Source: an uncultured Gammaproteobacteria bacterium
GTDB taxonomy: Bacteria > Pseudomonadota > Gammaproteobacteria > GCA-002705445 > GCA-002716945
NCBI GenBank assembly: GCA_902521725.1
Contig: CABYTF010000001.1
Span: 62,001-126,000, forward strand
DNA: 64,000 bases
Reading direction: 5' to 3'
Made by a program: the position numbers and the translations under genes
In this document: positions 8,098 through 17,040 of the stretch, piece after piece
Numbering within the stretch: the first letter of the stretch is position 1
Layout of the letters: each line of letters begins with the position of its first letter
Notes under the pieces: generated by a model
Database searches by the model: none
Told to the model about the DNA's origin: nothing
Seen by the model: the letters and a program-made list of their open reading frames with translations, nothing else

Positions 8098-8235
8098 ATG
8101 GTCGTATTTATAATCTGGGTGCTATTGATAATATTATGGAATTATGGATATCCTGAAGCCTCGCCACTTTATGATGTTATAGCTTCTGTAGTTTTATTTT
8201 TCTTTTCCAAACTTTTAAATACTCTCTCTATCTAG
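8098..8235 (+). CDS. Small hydrophobic membrane protein (45 aa)
   Basis: An ATG 3 bases after the SHOCT gene opens a 45-codon frame ending with TAG at 8233. It encodes two hydrophobic stretches (MVVFIIWVLLIILW and VIASVVLFFFSKLL) separated by a short polar turn, NYGYPEASPLYD. The tight spacing suggests translational coupling. I do not recognise a family. The 3' end overlaps the convergent SRAP gene by 8 bases. It is short, so coding is likely but not certain. Confidence 0.5.
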   Translation: MVVFIIWVLLIILWNYGYPEASPLYDVIASVVLFFFSKLLNTLSI

Positions 8236-8806
8236 GTTGTACACAATTTGTGTCATTGTTTTTTGGAGAGTTGACATAAGTCGATACTCTATGGATTTGG
8301 ATATTTTTTGAGAGGCTGTCTCTTAAAATATGATCACCACTAATCCATTTTTCTACTTGTGATTCTTCTAATAATAGCGGCTGACGGTTATGTATTTCAG
8401 AGATAGGCTTAACTGATTTTTTCGTCACACAGACACATCGACCCCTCTGATATAAACCGGCCACAAAAATAATCTCGCTGTTAAGATGATGGTAATATGG
8501 ATCTTTAACGTTCTCTCTTTTGCTCCAGTCAAAAAATCTTTTCCATTCATACCAACCATCCATAATAAAAACGCACCTACTCATATTTTTAAAAGATGGT
8601 TTTTCATCAATAGTCTCATATCTAGCATTAATTAGATTCATAGGCTTTTTGGCCCAAGATGGTGAGTAATTCCATTCCATCCACTCGGGCTTATTTGTAT
8701 AGACAAGAACTTTTGAACTAGGACAGATATTAAAGTTTTGTTCAATATCTATTTCAAATTTTCTCTTTACTTCTTTCTTATTTGTAAGAGTATATCTTCC
8801 GCACAT
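8228..8806 (-). CDS. yedK: SOS response-associated peptidase family protein (SRAP/YedK/HMCES)
   Basis: SRAP proteins bind abasic sites in single-stranded DNA and form a protective DNA-protein crosslink through Cys2. The start must be the ATG at 8806, which yields MCGRYTL with the cysteine at position 2; the frame is open upstream but an earlier start would bury the Cys. Other family motifs: NARYETIDEKPSFK, RCVFIMDGWYEWKR, FVAGLYQ and HNRQPLLL. About 192 residues. Third gene of acs-unknown-SRAP, 4 bases after the unknown gene. Confidence 0.9.
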   Translation of the reverse strand: MCGRYTLTNKKEVKRKFEIDIEQNFNICPSSKVLVYTNKPEWMEWNYSPSWAKKPMNLINARYETIDEKPSFKNMSRCVFIMDGWYEWKRFFDWSKRENVKDPYYHHLNSEIIFVAGLYQRGRCVCVTKKSVKPISEIHNRQPLLLEESQVEKWISGDHILRDSLSKNIQIHRVSTYVNSPKNNDTNCVQPR

Positions 8807-8810
8807 ACGG

Positions 8811-9197
8811 CTATTTGCCAAACTTGTCCCAATTATTTAGAGCTTTGAATTCATTTAGTTTTTCATCCCACTCAGAAAATTGTCTTTGAAATTCAGAATT
8901 TGCCTTATCAGAATCTGGTTCGTCCCCAATTTTGTAGAATGCTGCACTTCGATTCTTGCATATATGTGTGTATTGATTCTGTTTCATCAGGTCTAATGAG
9001 AGATAGAATTCCTCACATTGTTGTAAGGTTCCGTCTCCAATTTTAGATTTACTTTTCTCTGTCAACCTACGGAAGGAGCCTGTGAGTTCTTTTACACAGC
9101 TCGGTGACAAATTAGTTCCGAACTTTTCATTGAAGTGTTTTTCTTTTCTTAATTGGTTATCCCAGTCTATTACCCTTTTTTTTACTATGTCTATCAT
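8811..9197 (-). CDS. Hypothetical protein between acs and SRAP gene
   Basis: 128 residues, mostly charged and helical, with no signal peptide or membrane segment. Three cysteines (in SPSCVKEL, QQCEEF and HICKN) and tryptophans in WDNQL, WDEKL and NNWDKFG. I do not recognise a family. Its ATG lies one base after the acs stop and its end is 4 bases before the SRAP start, so it is almost certainly translated in the acs operon. Confidence 0.7.
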   Translation of the reverse strand: MIDIVKKRVIDWDNQLRKEKHFNEKFGTNLSPSCVKELTGSFRRLTEKSKSKIGDGTLQQCEEFYLSLDLMKQNQYTHICKNRSAAFYKIGDEPDSDKANSEFQRQFSEWDEKLNEFKALNNWDKFGK

Positions 9198-9198
9198 G

Positions 9199-11139
9199 TT
9201 AAATATTTTTCCTATTTTTTATGAGACCATCTACTACAGTAGCGTCTGCAAGAGTAGATGTATCTCCAAGATTATTATAATCATTTATAGATATCTTTCT
9301 CAGAATTCTTCTCATAATTTTTCCTGATCGGGTTTTTGGCAGACCCTCGGTAAATTGTAAGAAATCAGGCTTAGCAATTGATCCAATTTCTTGTTTAACC
9401 CACTCTAATAGTTCATTTTCAAGACGACTACTTGATTCAACATTTTTATTAAGTGCGACAAAAGCATAAAGTCCTTGACCTTTAATCTTATGGGGATATC
9501 CAACTACGGCTGCCTCTGATACATCTTTATGAAGCACAAGCGCGGATTCAACCTCTGCAGTACCCAAGCGATGCCCTGATACATTTATGACATCATCCAC
9601 CCTTCCTGTTATCCAATAATAACCATCTTCATCCCTCCTGCACCCATCTCCTGAAAAATAACGACCAGGATATTGCGTAAAATATGTATCTATAAACCTT
9701 TGGTGATCACCGTAAACTGTACGCATTTGACCAGGCCATGACATATTGATACATAAGCTGCCCTCTCCAGGTCCTTTGATCTCATTGTTATTATCATCCA
9801 CTAAAACTGGTTCGATTCCAAAAAACGGAAGTGTTGCAGACCCTGGTTTCATATCAATGGCTCCTACAAGTGGCGTTATCATAATGCCTCCTGTCTCTGT
9901 TTGCCACCAGGTATCCACAATTGGGCAGTCAGAATTTCCAACCACATCATAATACCAGCGCCAAGCCTCAGGATTAATTGGCTCTCCAACACTTCCTAAT
10001 ATCCGAAGAGATTTTCTAGATGTCTTATCAACATGTCCTTTACCTTCTGACATGAGTGCTCTTATGACTGTTGGTGCGGTATAGAGAATATTCACTTCAT
10101 GCTTATCAACAATCTCCCAAAACCTACTAGGTGTTGGATAGTTTGGAACTCCTTCAAACATAATTGTTGTGGAACCATTACACAATGGTCCATAAATTAT
10201 ATAAGAATGCCCAGTTACCCAACCCACATCTGCGGTACACCAGTAAATATCCTCGTCATGACAATCAAATATGTATTGATGTGTAATAGATGCATAAACA
10301 AGATAACCACCAGTGGTATGTAAAACACCTTTTGGCTTTCCTGTTGAGCCAGAAGTGTACAGAATAAATATCGGGTCCTCAGAGGACATTTTTTCTGGTT
10401 CACAAATATTTGAGGCAGATGATACTAACTCATCGTACCAGTGATCAATACTGCTGTCCCAATTAATTGCATTACCAGTTCTTTTCACGACAACACATTT
10501 CTTAAAATCCTCTATCTTGGAAATGGCCTTATCAACATTTTCCTTTAGGGGTATTGTCTTGCCGCCTCTGACGCCCTCGTCCGCAGTTATTATGTATTTA
10601 GAATCACAATCTTCTAAACGACCTGCGAGAGCCTCGGGAGAAAATCCTCCGAATACAACAGAATGGACAGCGCCGATTCTGGCACATGACAACATAGCAA
10701 TAGCAGCTTCAGGAATCATAGGCATGTAAATGGTAACTCTGTCGCCTTTTTTTACACCTAAAGATTTTAACCCATTAGAAAATTTACATACCTCTGTGAG
10801 TAGTTCTTGATACGTAATTTTTCTCGAATTAGAGGGATCATCTCCCTCCCAGATAACTGCAATCTTGTCAGCATTTTTTTCTATATGTCGGTCGAGGCAA
10901 TTATATGATGCGTTAAGTTCGCCATCTTCATACCACCTAATATATAGCTCATCTTTCGCATATGAGTAGTCTCTAACCTTTGTATAGGGAGTAAACCAAT
11001 CTAATCTTTGTCCTTGCTCAAACCAAAACTCATCCGGTTTAGAGATAGATTGTTCGTACATAGCTTTATAATCATCATTTTTTATAAAGGCTTTTTCAAC
11101 AATCCAATCTTTAGATTTATACACATCAGATGAGCTCAT
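9199..11139 (-). CDS. acs: Acetyl-coenzyme A synthetase
   Basis: Activates acetate with ATP and CoA to acetyl-CoA, with acetyl-AMP as intermediate. The 646 residues fit Acs. Motifs: P-loop-like [40 protein letters not shown], and the C-terminal SGKIMRR carrying the lysine that is acetylated to inactivate the enzyme. The N-terminal segment ([17 protein letters not shown]) also matches. No good Shine-Dalgarno precedes the ATG, but a possible 23-codon leader ORF overlaps it. It lies downstream of the proteorhodopsin cassette on the same strand, separated by the DUF2721 gene. Confidence 0.96.
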   Translation of the reverse strand: MSSSDVYKSKDWIVEKAFIKNDDYKAMYEQSISKPDEFWFEQGQRLDWFTPYTKVRDYSYAKDELYIRWYEDGELNASYNCLDRHIEKNADKIAVIWEGDDPSNSRKITYQELLTEVCKFSNGLKSLGVKKGDRVTIYMPMIPEAAIAMLSCARIGAVHSVVFGGFSPEALAGRLEDCDSKYIITADEGVRGGKTIPLKENVDKAISKIEDFKKCVVVKRTGNAINWDSSIDHWYDELVSSASNICEPEKMSSEDPIFILYTSGSTGKPKGVLHTTGGYLVYASITHQYIFDCHDEDIYWCTADVGWVTGHSYIIYGPLCNGSTTIMFEGVPNYPTPSRFWEIVDKHEVNILYTAPTVIRALMSEGKGHVDKTSRKSLRILGSVGEPINPEAWRWYYDVVGNSDCPIVDTWWQTETGGIMITPLVGAIDMKPGSATLPFFGIEPVLVDDNNNEIKGPGEGSLCINMSWPGQMRTVYGDHQRFIDTYFTQYPGRYFSGDGCRRDEDGYYWITGRVDDVINVSGHRLGTAEVESALVLHKDVSEAAVVGYPHKIKGQGLYAFVALNKNVESSSRLENELLEWVKQEIGSIAKPDFLQFTEGLPKTRSGKIMRRILRKISINDYNNLGDTSTLADATVVDGLIKNRKNI

Positions 11140-11207
11140 TTGTTTGAATATTCCTCGTATTCATTCACGTCTCTTAAAAAGTAGAATATTTCAGCTGTAA
11201 TTATCAC
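11136..11207 (-). CDS. Possible short leader ORF overlapping the acs start (23 aa)
   Basis: GGGAGG (11211-11216, minus strand) is the only strong Shine-Dalgarno upstream of acs. It stands 3 bases before a GTG that opens 23 codons ([18 protein letters not shown]...). The TGA stop overlaps the acs ATG as ATGA. The spacing is shorter than ideal and the peptide is unrecognised, so this could be chance. If real, it would couple acs translation to the leader. Confidence 0.3.
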   Translation of the reverse strand: MIITAEIFYFLRDVNEYEEYSNK

Positions 11208-11289
11208 TTACCTCCCTTTTTTTTATTGACCACCCTCTAATATTACATAATATCAAAATAAAGAAGAGTAATAATATAAATATATGTAC

Positions 11290-11724
11290 TCAGTTGTATA
11301 ACTTATCAGAGCTATTTTTGCTGTATTTTTCAAGATCTCTGAGATGTAAACTAAGTGCATAATGTGACTGCTGTGACTCAATAATGAATAAGATAATTGC
11401 TATTGATAAGATAAATACGGCACCGCCAAAGAAATTTAGTGCTATGTTCATGACGCCTATGTAACCAAATAAAATTGTTAACAGATTCAGCAAGAATGAA
11501 GCCCCAGACAAAGATTGCATCCATCTAAGTAATAATAATCTATAGGAAAGTATTTGGATTCTCTCAGCCGACAGATAGTTGCCTGAATTATCATATGACA
11601 TAACATGTAATTTTCTAATCAGCATAGCGAGTGCTGTGTATTTATTGGTGAACACTAAAAGCATTATTGGTATAGCCGGAAATAAAAGAGCGGGGTACCA
11701 TAAGTATATTCCTATATCTTGCAT
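11290..11724 (-). CDS. DUF2721 family membrane protein
   Basis: 144 residues from the ATG at 11724; the frame is open to a TTG at 11757, but the ATG gives the expected family start. Membrane segments lie near the N terminus (YPALLFPAIPIMLLVF) and twice near the C terminus. They flank a cytoplasmic, Arg-rich stretch (RIQILSYRLLLLRWMQ), and the protein ends with a charged tail (HLRDLEKYSKN). This matches DUF2721, whose function is unknown. It follows blh on the same strand after about 117 bases and may be the last gene of the proteorhodopsin transcript. Confidence 0.7.
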   Translation of the reverse strand: MQDIGIYLWYPALLFPAIPIMLLVFTNKYTALAMLIRKLHVMSYDNSGNYLSAERIQILSYRLLLLRWMQSLSGASFLLNLLTILFGYIGVMNIALNFFGGAVFILSIAIILFIIESQQSHYALSLHLRDLEKYSKNSSDKLYN

Positions 11725-11841
11725 ACTTAAGAGGATGCATATATCATGCCAACACAAATAGTTGAGGGGTATGTTGGAACAAAGACCATCCCAACAATAA
11801 TTTATATATCTACTTAACTTATCATTAGATCTAGTAAATTC

Positions 11842-12750
11842 TTATCCGCTTTCTTTGCTGAATCTTTTTTCATAGATTGAATTTAAAAGCAGGTGAGGAA
11901 GTGTAAGGCATGCCAAGGTAATAAAAATATATTTTATTATCGCGCTCTCGAGTGATATTTCTGCCAATGACGATAACATAAAAAGTATAATGAAAGTGAA
12001 AGCAATTGTTAGAAATAAAAAGAAAACAACATATTTAGTTAATGAAATCTTTTTTTCAAATAAATTAGAATCTATCAATGCATCTAAGTAGTGTCTTAAT
12101 GAGTGATGAAAACAGAAATATAAAATAAATGATAATAGGGGCGGGAGATATATAAAATTTATTAATAGTAGAACATACAATAATGATAATCTTCGTGCGT
12201 ACAAAAATATTACAGCTAGTACTGTAAGGATATACATAGTTTGATGAAGAGCGGAAAATACAATGTCAGAGATCTCTTGGTTCAGTAGAATAGCAAATAG
12301 ACTAAAAACATCATCCGTCTGGAAAATTATAGGAGTAAAAATTGGCACTCCCCCCAATATAAACATCAGAATAATATTCTTAGAATCTAGATTACCTGAT
12401 TCTTCAACTGCAAAATGATACTGAGCCATCAATAAGAATACTATAAGTGCAAAAATCGGTGAAACAATCCATACATATAAGTATAACAAAGATGTTGCTG
12501 TATAGACCAAGATAAACTTGCTCAACCAATAATCAGAGTTGGAGTAAAGTTTTTTAGCAACAAGAAAGTCAAAGTATCCATGCGGTATACCTATAATAGT
12601 TACAGTTGTAACAAGTAATATCAGTTGAGTATTAATTGAAACTAGACTTGGAGCAAGAATGATAATTACCCAAGATAGAACACTCAGGTTAGTGAGGAGA
12701 ATTAATTGATATTTACTATATCTTTGATGCTGTGAATGACTTAATTGCAT
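11842..12750 (-). CDS. blh: Beta-carotene 15,15'-dioxygenase, Brp/Blh family
   Basis: Integral-membrane enzyme that cleaves beta-carotene into two retinals, the chromophore of proteorhodopsin. 302 residues with about seven or more hydrophobic helices. Diagnostic histidine motifs: IGIPHGYFDF near residue 60, AQYHFAVEE, and CFHHSLRHYLD. The ATG at 12750 lies inside the end of crtY (35-base overlap), so the two are translationally linked. Position next to crtY in a proteorhodopsin cluster is typical. Confidence 0.93.
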   Translation of the reverse strand: MQLSHSQHQRYSKYQLILLTNLSVLSWVIIILAPSLVSINTQLILLVTTVTIIGIPHGYFDFLVAKKLYSNSDYWLSKFILVYTATSLLYLYVWIVSPIFALIVFLLMAQYHFAVEESGNLDSKNIILMFILGGVPIFTPIIFQTDDVFSLFAILLNQEISDIVFSALHQTMYILTVLAVIFLYARRLSLLYVLLLINFIYLPPLLSFILYFCFHHSLRHYLDALIDSNLFEKKISLTKYVVFFLFLTIAFTFIILFMLSSLAEISLESAIIKYIFITLACLTLPHLLLNSIYEKRFSKESG

Positions 12751-13837
12751 ATTTGATGAATATTACTTTAGGCATGTTCCATATGATAGATATTATATCT
12801 ACCAGCGTTGGTGTGTCAGATAGAAATCTAATAATTCTCTTTGCCTTATTACGATTAAACATTTCAAAAAGGATTTTTTTACTTTCTGCTGGATGATCTC
12901 TTATTATCATCAGTAGTAAGTTATCCATCTTTCTAAGAACTTTGTTCTTAAGGGTCTTGGGATATTCAATGAATTTTTTACCATTTAACATTCTAATATA
13001 TTCGTCTGCTTGTTTTTGAATGTTTAAAAAAGTGTATCCTGTAGAGGCTCTCGTAGAACCTGCGGGAATACCAATTTTGATATAGTTGGATTTATTCTCG
13101 TTTAGTTTTATATTTGTTGTAAGGGGTATTTCACCATACTCTTCTCGAACTACTGAATAACCATCTCCATATTTTTCTTTAATGTAATCATGAACCTCAT
13201 TAGTCATCAATTCACAATCCATATTTAGGGGTGTGTAATAAGTAGATTCAAATAAATACTTAGTTTTTCCCAATGGAAGACTATAAAAAAAATGAAACTG
13301 GTCTTTATCTGAAAAATCCATTAAGTGAGCTTTAAAGTTTTCGAGAGGTTCATGGAATTCAACGAAAATTCCTTTAAATATTTGCTTCATGCTAAAGGGT
13401 GATTTATTTGGTCTGCTATCGAATACATAACGCGCACTACAATCAAAATTCTCTGAAACTCTGAAAATATATTCAGTACCTTCTAGTCCTATATCTTCAA
13501 TATTTGTCTCAAAGATAATATCTATGTTTTCGCTTTGTTCTAATTCAGAAAAAACAAAATTATCAAAATCATTAGAGTCAATTGTAGAGTAGTTATATGT
13601 ATTACAATCTAGTATTGTTTGTGAGGAGTTTTTTACTATAAGAGAGCTGTTAGAATAGGCTTGCAAGTGTTCAAATGGATGTTGATATGTATTCCAGTAT
13701 GACCAGGTCTTCCTATGCCTGTTATCTCTTTTCATATTATCTAGTACGCATACTTTGAGAGGTGACCCAATCAATCTGTAGGCTAGACTAAGACCCGAGC
13801 AACCTGCACCTATTATTACCACATCATACTGTTTCAT
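12716..13837 (-). CDS. crtY: Lycopene beta-cyclase (CrtY type)
   Basis: FAD-dependent cyclase forming the two beta-rings of beta-carotene from lycopene. The N-terminal dinucleotide fold is VVIIGAGCSGLSLAYRL; later segments include YVFDSRP, LPLGKTKYLFESTYYTPL and IPAGSTRASTGYTF, as in bacterial CrtY. 373 residues is normal. It overlaps crtB by 14 bases and blh by 35. Downstream of CrtB and CrtI, it completes beta-carotene synthesis. Confidence 0.93.
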   Translation of the reverse strand: MKQYDVVIIGAGCSGLSLAYRLIGSPLKVCVLDNMKRDNRHRKTWSYWNTYQHPFEHLQAYSNSSLIVKNSSQTILDCNTYNYSTIDSNDFDNFVFSELEQSENIDIIFETNIEDIGLEGTEYIFRVSENFDCSARYVFDSRPNKSPFSMKQIFKGIFVEFHEPLENFKAHLMDFSDKDQFHFFYSLPLGKTKYLFESTYYTPLNMDCELMTNEVHDYIKEKYGDGYSVVREEYGEIPLTTNIKLNENKSNYIKIGIPAGSTRASTGYTFLNIQKQADEYIRMLNGKKFIEYPKTLKNKVLRKMDNLLLMIIRDHPAESKKILFEMFNRNKAKRIIRFLSDTPTLVDIISIIWNMPKVIFIKYAIKSFTASKI

Positions 13838-14651
13838 TGACGTACGGGAGTCCCTGTAGTGATTTATGAAGAGTTTGGTTATGTTGCTTTCTATTAGATT
13901 GTATTAAAGACATAGTCATAAACTCAAAAAATGACTTAAAAAATATAATCATCTTTTCACTCAATGTAGTATTTATTTTTTCTTTGAAATACTTTTGTTG
14001 TTCTCTTAAAATTTTGTGACCGATAGCCTGATAGAGCCTCAATGCGTAGAGTATAGAAAAGCGCGATCTGATTGGTATAAGTTTGATACCACTTAAGGCG
14101 CTATTGTAATAATCATCAGCGAGTTTGATTAGCTTCGTTACAACGGATAGTATTTCTGCGTCTGTCATAGATGAAATTTCATTATCTCCTATCATGGTGC
14201 TTGGTAAGTATACCCTGCCACCTCTGTAGTCAATTAGGACATCCCTGCATATATTTGTTATTTGCATAGCAATTCCTAAGTCTATTGCGTAATATCTTGC
14301 TAGGGTACCTTTGATAGATAATACATCACACATCATTAGCCCGACACAGCCAGCTACTTTATATGAATACTTCAGCAAGTCGTTAAGATCTTTAATACTA
14401 GAACGATTGATATCGGAATTAATGCCATTTTTCAATTCCCTTACGACACTGCCATCTATCCCCAGTTTGAGAATATATTCTTCTAAGTCATTTGTGTCAT
14501 CCTTCCTATCAAGGTCCACGTTATCATCATAAAGTCTACAAAAAGAGTAAACTTTAAAAACATCCCTCCTCACGTATTTAGGCAGGAGCCTAGAAGCAAT
14601 GTAGAAAGTTTTGCTATTTGATTTAAGTACATGTTCAAAAGTTCTAGGCAT
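13824..14651 (-). CDS. crtB: Phytoene synthase
   Basis: Condenses two geranylgeranyl diphosphates to phytoene. Aspartate-rich motifs: YDDNVD in the first half, and ITNICRDVLIDYRGGRVYLP in the second. The start is placed at the ATG 14651 (MPRTFEHVLKSNSKTFY), giving 275 residues. The frame runs open for 59 more codons upstream, but that stretch lies inside crtI and does not resemble CrtB. The ATG overlaps the crtI stop by 8 bases (ATGCCTAG). Confidence 0.93.
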   Translation of the reverse strand: MPRTFEHVLKSNSKTFYIASRLLPKYVRRDVFKVYSFCRLYDDNVDLDRKDDTNDLEEYILKLGIDGSVVRELKNGINSDINRSSIKDLNDLLKYSYKVAGCVGLMMCDVLSIKGTLARYYAIDLGIAMQITNICRDVLIDYRGGRVYLPSTMIGDNEISSMTDAEILSVVTKLIKLADDYYNSALSGIKLIPIRSRFSILYALRLYQAIGHKILREQQKYFKEKINTTLSEKMIIFFKSFFEFMTMSLIQSNRKQHNQTLHKSLQGLPYVNETV

Positions 14652-16113
14652 TATATTTAAGTATAAGCTTTTCAGTAACTTTTGCAGAGGATAATACACC
14701 CGGTACACCTGCTCCTGGGTGACTGCCTGCACCAACAAAATATAAATTGTTGAGTTCTTGTGATTTATTTGAGTATCTAAAATAAGCAGATTGTCTGAAA
14801 ATAGGCTGTATACCAAAACCACTTCCATTAAATGAATTCAATTCGTTCTCAAAATAGTCAGGTGTAACAAAGAACTGGTCAACAATATTAGATTTAAGAT
14901 CAGGTAGTACAGTCTCGCTCAGTATGCTTATAACGTGCTGACAGAACTCTTCTCCTTTTTCATTCCAGTCAATATTACTTTGATTATTAGCCACTGGCGC
15001 AAGAACATAAAAAGAATCGCAACTATTTTGAATGTTTTTCTTATCAGTTGCAGAGGGTCTATGAAGATACAGACTGGGATCGTTGATATAAATTTTATTA
15101 TCAAATATATCATCAAGCAGTTCTTTATGTCGTTTGTTAAAAATTATAGTGTGGTGCTGAACATCACTATAAATCTTTTTTGTAGAGAAATAAAAAACGA
15201 ACAGTCCCATTGAATGCTTCAAGATAGATTTTTTATTGAATATTTTCTTAGGTGCAATTTTAAGTATATTCTCATAGAAATGTGATGGATCTGCATTACT
15301 CACCACTAAATCAGCCTCCAAAGTACCCTCAGAAGTCTCTACTGTTTTAATACGCTTATTGTCATGATTAACATTTAAAACTTCACAGTTAGTCTTATAC
15401 ACTATTCCCTCTTCATCAAACAACTTCTTAAAACCACTCACAATAGAGCGGGTCCCGCCATCTCCATAATAGACACCCCATTTCCACTCTAAATATTGAA
15501 TGAGAAGGTAAATAGATGTAGTTGTATATGGATTACCACCTACTAAAAGTGGATGCATGCTGAGTGCTTTTACAAGATTTTCATTATGAAGGTATGACTT
15601 TACAGAACTATGTACTGATTTGTAAAACTTGATCCTCATCAACTCGGGAACATAAGGAAACATGCTTTGAATATTCTCAAAAGGATAATCCGCCAGTTTA
15701 AGATACGCCGTATCAAAAATACGTTTGGAATGTTTCAAAAGTCTAAGATATCCGATAGCATCCTCTTTTGAATAGTTTTTCTTGATTTGATTAAGCATCC
15801 CTTTAAGTGATGATCCATAGTCAAAAGAAGATTTATCACTAAATACAAATCTATAATAAGGCTTAACTCTTAATAGATTAAAGTAATCTCTCGAATCTTT
15901 ATCGAAAAGATCAAATATTTCATTTAATAGATATGGAGCGGTAATTACCGTAGGTCCAGCGTCATATTCAAAACCATTATGATAGAGAGTTCTGGCTCTG
16001 CCACCCAGATTGTCTAGCTTTTCTAGAACAGTGACATCATGTCCCATTGCTTTTAGTCTGCAAGCAATTGCTAGGCCACCGAAGCCTGAACCAATAACAA
16101 TAGTTTTTTTCAT
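14644..16113 (-). CDS. crtI: Phytoene desaturase
   Basis: FAD enzyme that desaturates phytoene to lycopene. N-terminal FAD motif IVIGSGFGGLAIACRL, followed by LDNLGGRARTLYHNGFEYDAGPTVIT. The C-terminal signature YFVGAGSHPGAGVPGVLSSAK is strongly CrtI-like. 489 residues is normal. Its ATG is 10 bases downstream of an 11-bp hairpin behind the proteorhodopsin gene, and has no free Shine-Dalgarno (an AAGGAG lies inside the hairpin). It is therefore probably expressed at a lower level than the rhodopsin. Confidence 0.95.
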   Translation of the reverse strand: MKKTIVIGSGFGGLAIACRLKAMGHDVTVLEKLDNLGGRARTLYHNGFEYDAGPTVITAPYLLNEIFDLFDKDSRDYFNLLRVKPYYRFVFSDKSSFDYGSSLKGMLNQIKKNYSKEDAIGYLRLLKHSKRIFDTAYLKLADYPFENIQSMFPYVPELMRIKFYKSVHSSVKSYLHNENLVKALSMHPLLVGGNPYTTTSIYLLIQYLEWKWGVYYGDGGTRSIVSGFKKLFDEEGIVYKTNCEVLNVNHDNKRIKTVETSEGTLEADLVVSNADPSHFYENILKIAPKKIFNKKSILKHSMGLFVFYFSTKKIYSDVQHHTIIFNKRHKELLDDIFDNKIYINDPSLYLHRPSATDKKNIQNSCDSFYVLAPVANNQSNIDWNEKGEEFCQHVISILSETVLPDLKSNIVDQFFVTPDYFENELNSFNGSGFGIQPIFRQSAYFRYSNKSQELNNLYFVGAGSHPGAGVPGVLSSAKVTEKLILKYNA

Positions 16114-16123
16114 TTAGACATAA

Positions 16124-16149
16124 TACAAGGAGCGCAAGCGCTCCTTGTA
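16124..16149 (-). terminator. 11-bp hairpin between proteorhodopsin and crtI
   Basis: Arms TACAAGGAGCG and CGCTCCTTGTA around a 4-base loop. In transcript direction no T-run follows, so complete termination is unlikely; a partial terminator or mRNA-stabilising 3' structure is more plausible. The upstream arm contains AAGGAG, which would be the only Shine-Dalgarno-like sequence near crtI, and the stem sequesters it. Confidence 0.65.
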
Positions 16150-16166
16150 CATATTTTTAAGTTTAT

Positions 16167-16928
16167 TTATGCAGTTTCTGCTGAATCTGCTATTGCAGCT
16201 GCCCAGATAAATACACCGAATGCGATTTTGTTTACAAAATCAGCTAGGTTATAAATCAAGTTCAAGCTTGCTGCATCTACACCACCCATTAAGTATCCGA
16301 ATAGATACCCGAGTGGATAAATCGCCCAACCGACTAATACGATCATACGACATGCATTGAATGCCATTTGTGCACCCACGCTTCCACAAGACGTACTTTT
16401 TTGTCCTGCTTCACCAGCAAATATTTCATACAGGATGTATATCCAGCCTGCCATCCCGATGATGAATCCGAGCATCGCATTGATTACTCCAGCTTCACCT
16501 AAGTAACCACCAATCAACATGACTAGTGTACCTACAAGCAGTCTATTGAATACACCTGCACTAACAGTTGTTACAGCTGCTAGTATTAAGTAGAATTCGA
16601 TCATTTGTAACGGTACAGTTAAAATCCAATCAATGTATCTGAATACAGTTGGAGATTCGCCTGTCTCAACCCATACTTCTCTCATATAGAAATAGTGTAC
16701 AGCTGCGATTAACGTTACTAGTGATATGACTGATAACGATGTTTGCCATTTAGCTGATACTCTTGATCTTTCAGAGAAGAAGAAGAGAGTTGCTGCAACC
16801 ATCGAAATCGATATTATCCAGAATGTCACTCCTACAAAATCGTTAGCTTGAAGATCCCCAGCGAATGCCACGGATGGTAGAGCTGTTACGAACAGTAGTG
16901 AGAGAGCATATGATAAAACGTTCCTCAT
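16167..16928 (-). CDS. Proteorhodopsin, blue-absorbing type
   Basis: Light-driven proton pump of the inner membrane. Signal peptide about residues 1-23, then seven helices. The key residues of proteorhodopsin are present: His78, proton acceptor Asp100 (RYIDWILTVP), proton donor Glu111 and retinal Schiff-base Lys234 (ADFVNKIAFG). Residue 108, equivalent to position 105 of the green type, is Gln (VPLQMIEF), the blue-tuning residue. A strong AAGGAG (16934-16939 region) stands 6 bases before the ATG, in contrast to most genes here. First gene of the rhodopsin-crtI-crtB-crtY-blh cassette. Confidence 0.98.
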   Translation of the reverse strand: MRNVLSYALSLLFVTALPSVAFAGDLQANDFVGVTFWIISISMVAATLFFFSERSRVSAKWQTSLSVISLVTLIAAVHYFYMREVWVETGESPTVFRYIDWILTVPLQMIEFYLILAAVTTVSAGVFNRLLVGTLVMLIGGYLGEAGVINAMLGFIIGMAGWIYILYEIFAGEAGQKSTSCGSVGAQMAFNACRMIVLVGWAIYPLGYLFGYLMGGVDAASLNLIYNLADFVNKIAFGVFIWAAAIADSAETA

Positions 16929-16974
16929 AAATAACTCCTTTTTTTTAAATTAATTTAAAATTAGATGTATAACT

Positions 16975-17002
16975 ATTCTATATAAAATCGGGCATTTATC
17001 AA
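16975..17002 (-). promoter_or_regulatory. Candidate proteorhodopsin promoter
   Basis: On the minus strand, TTGATA (16997-17002) and TAGAAT (16975-16980) are separated by 16 bases, a reasonable sigma-70 match (4 of 6 and 5 of 6). Transcription would start about 40 bases before the ATG, leaving room for the strong Shine-Dalgarno. The 112-base gap upstream of the gene supports an independent promoter. Confidence 0.5.
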
Positions 17003-17040
17003 TTATCTATTACAAAAAGTATGGTCAAATTTGGTGCAAA

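Noticed and set aside
8807-8821. Upstream start for the SRAP gene
   Set aside because: It would add five residues before the Met-Cys pair, hiding the catalytic Cys2.
11755-11790. Inverted repeat TGTTGG/CCAACA downstream of blh as a terminator
   Set aside because: Only 6 bp with a 13-base loop and no T-run.
14652-14828. 59-codon N-terminal extension of crtB
   Set aside because: It lies inside crtI and does not resemble phytoene synthase; the ATG at 14651 gives the normal N terminus.
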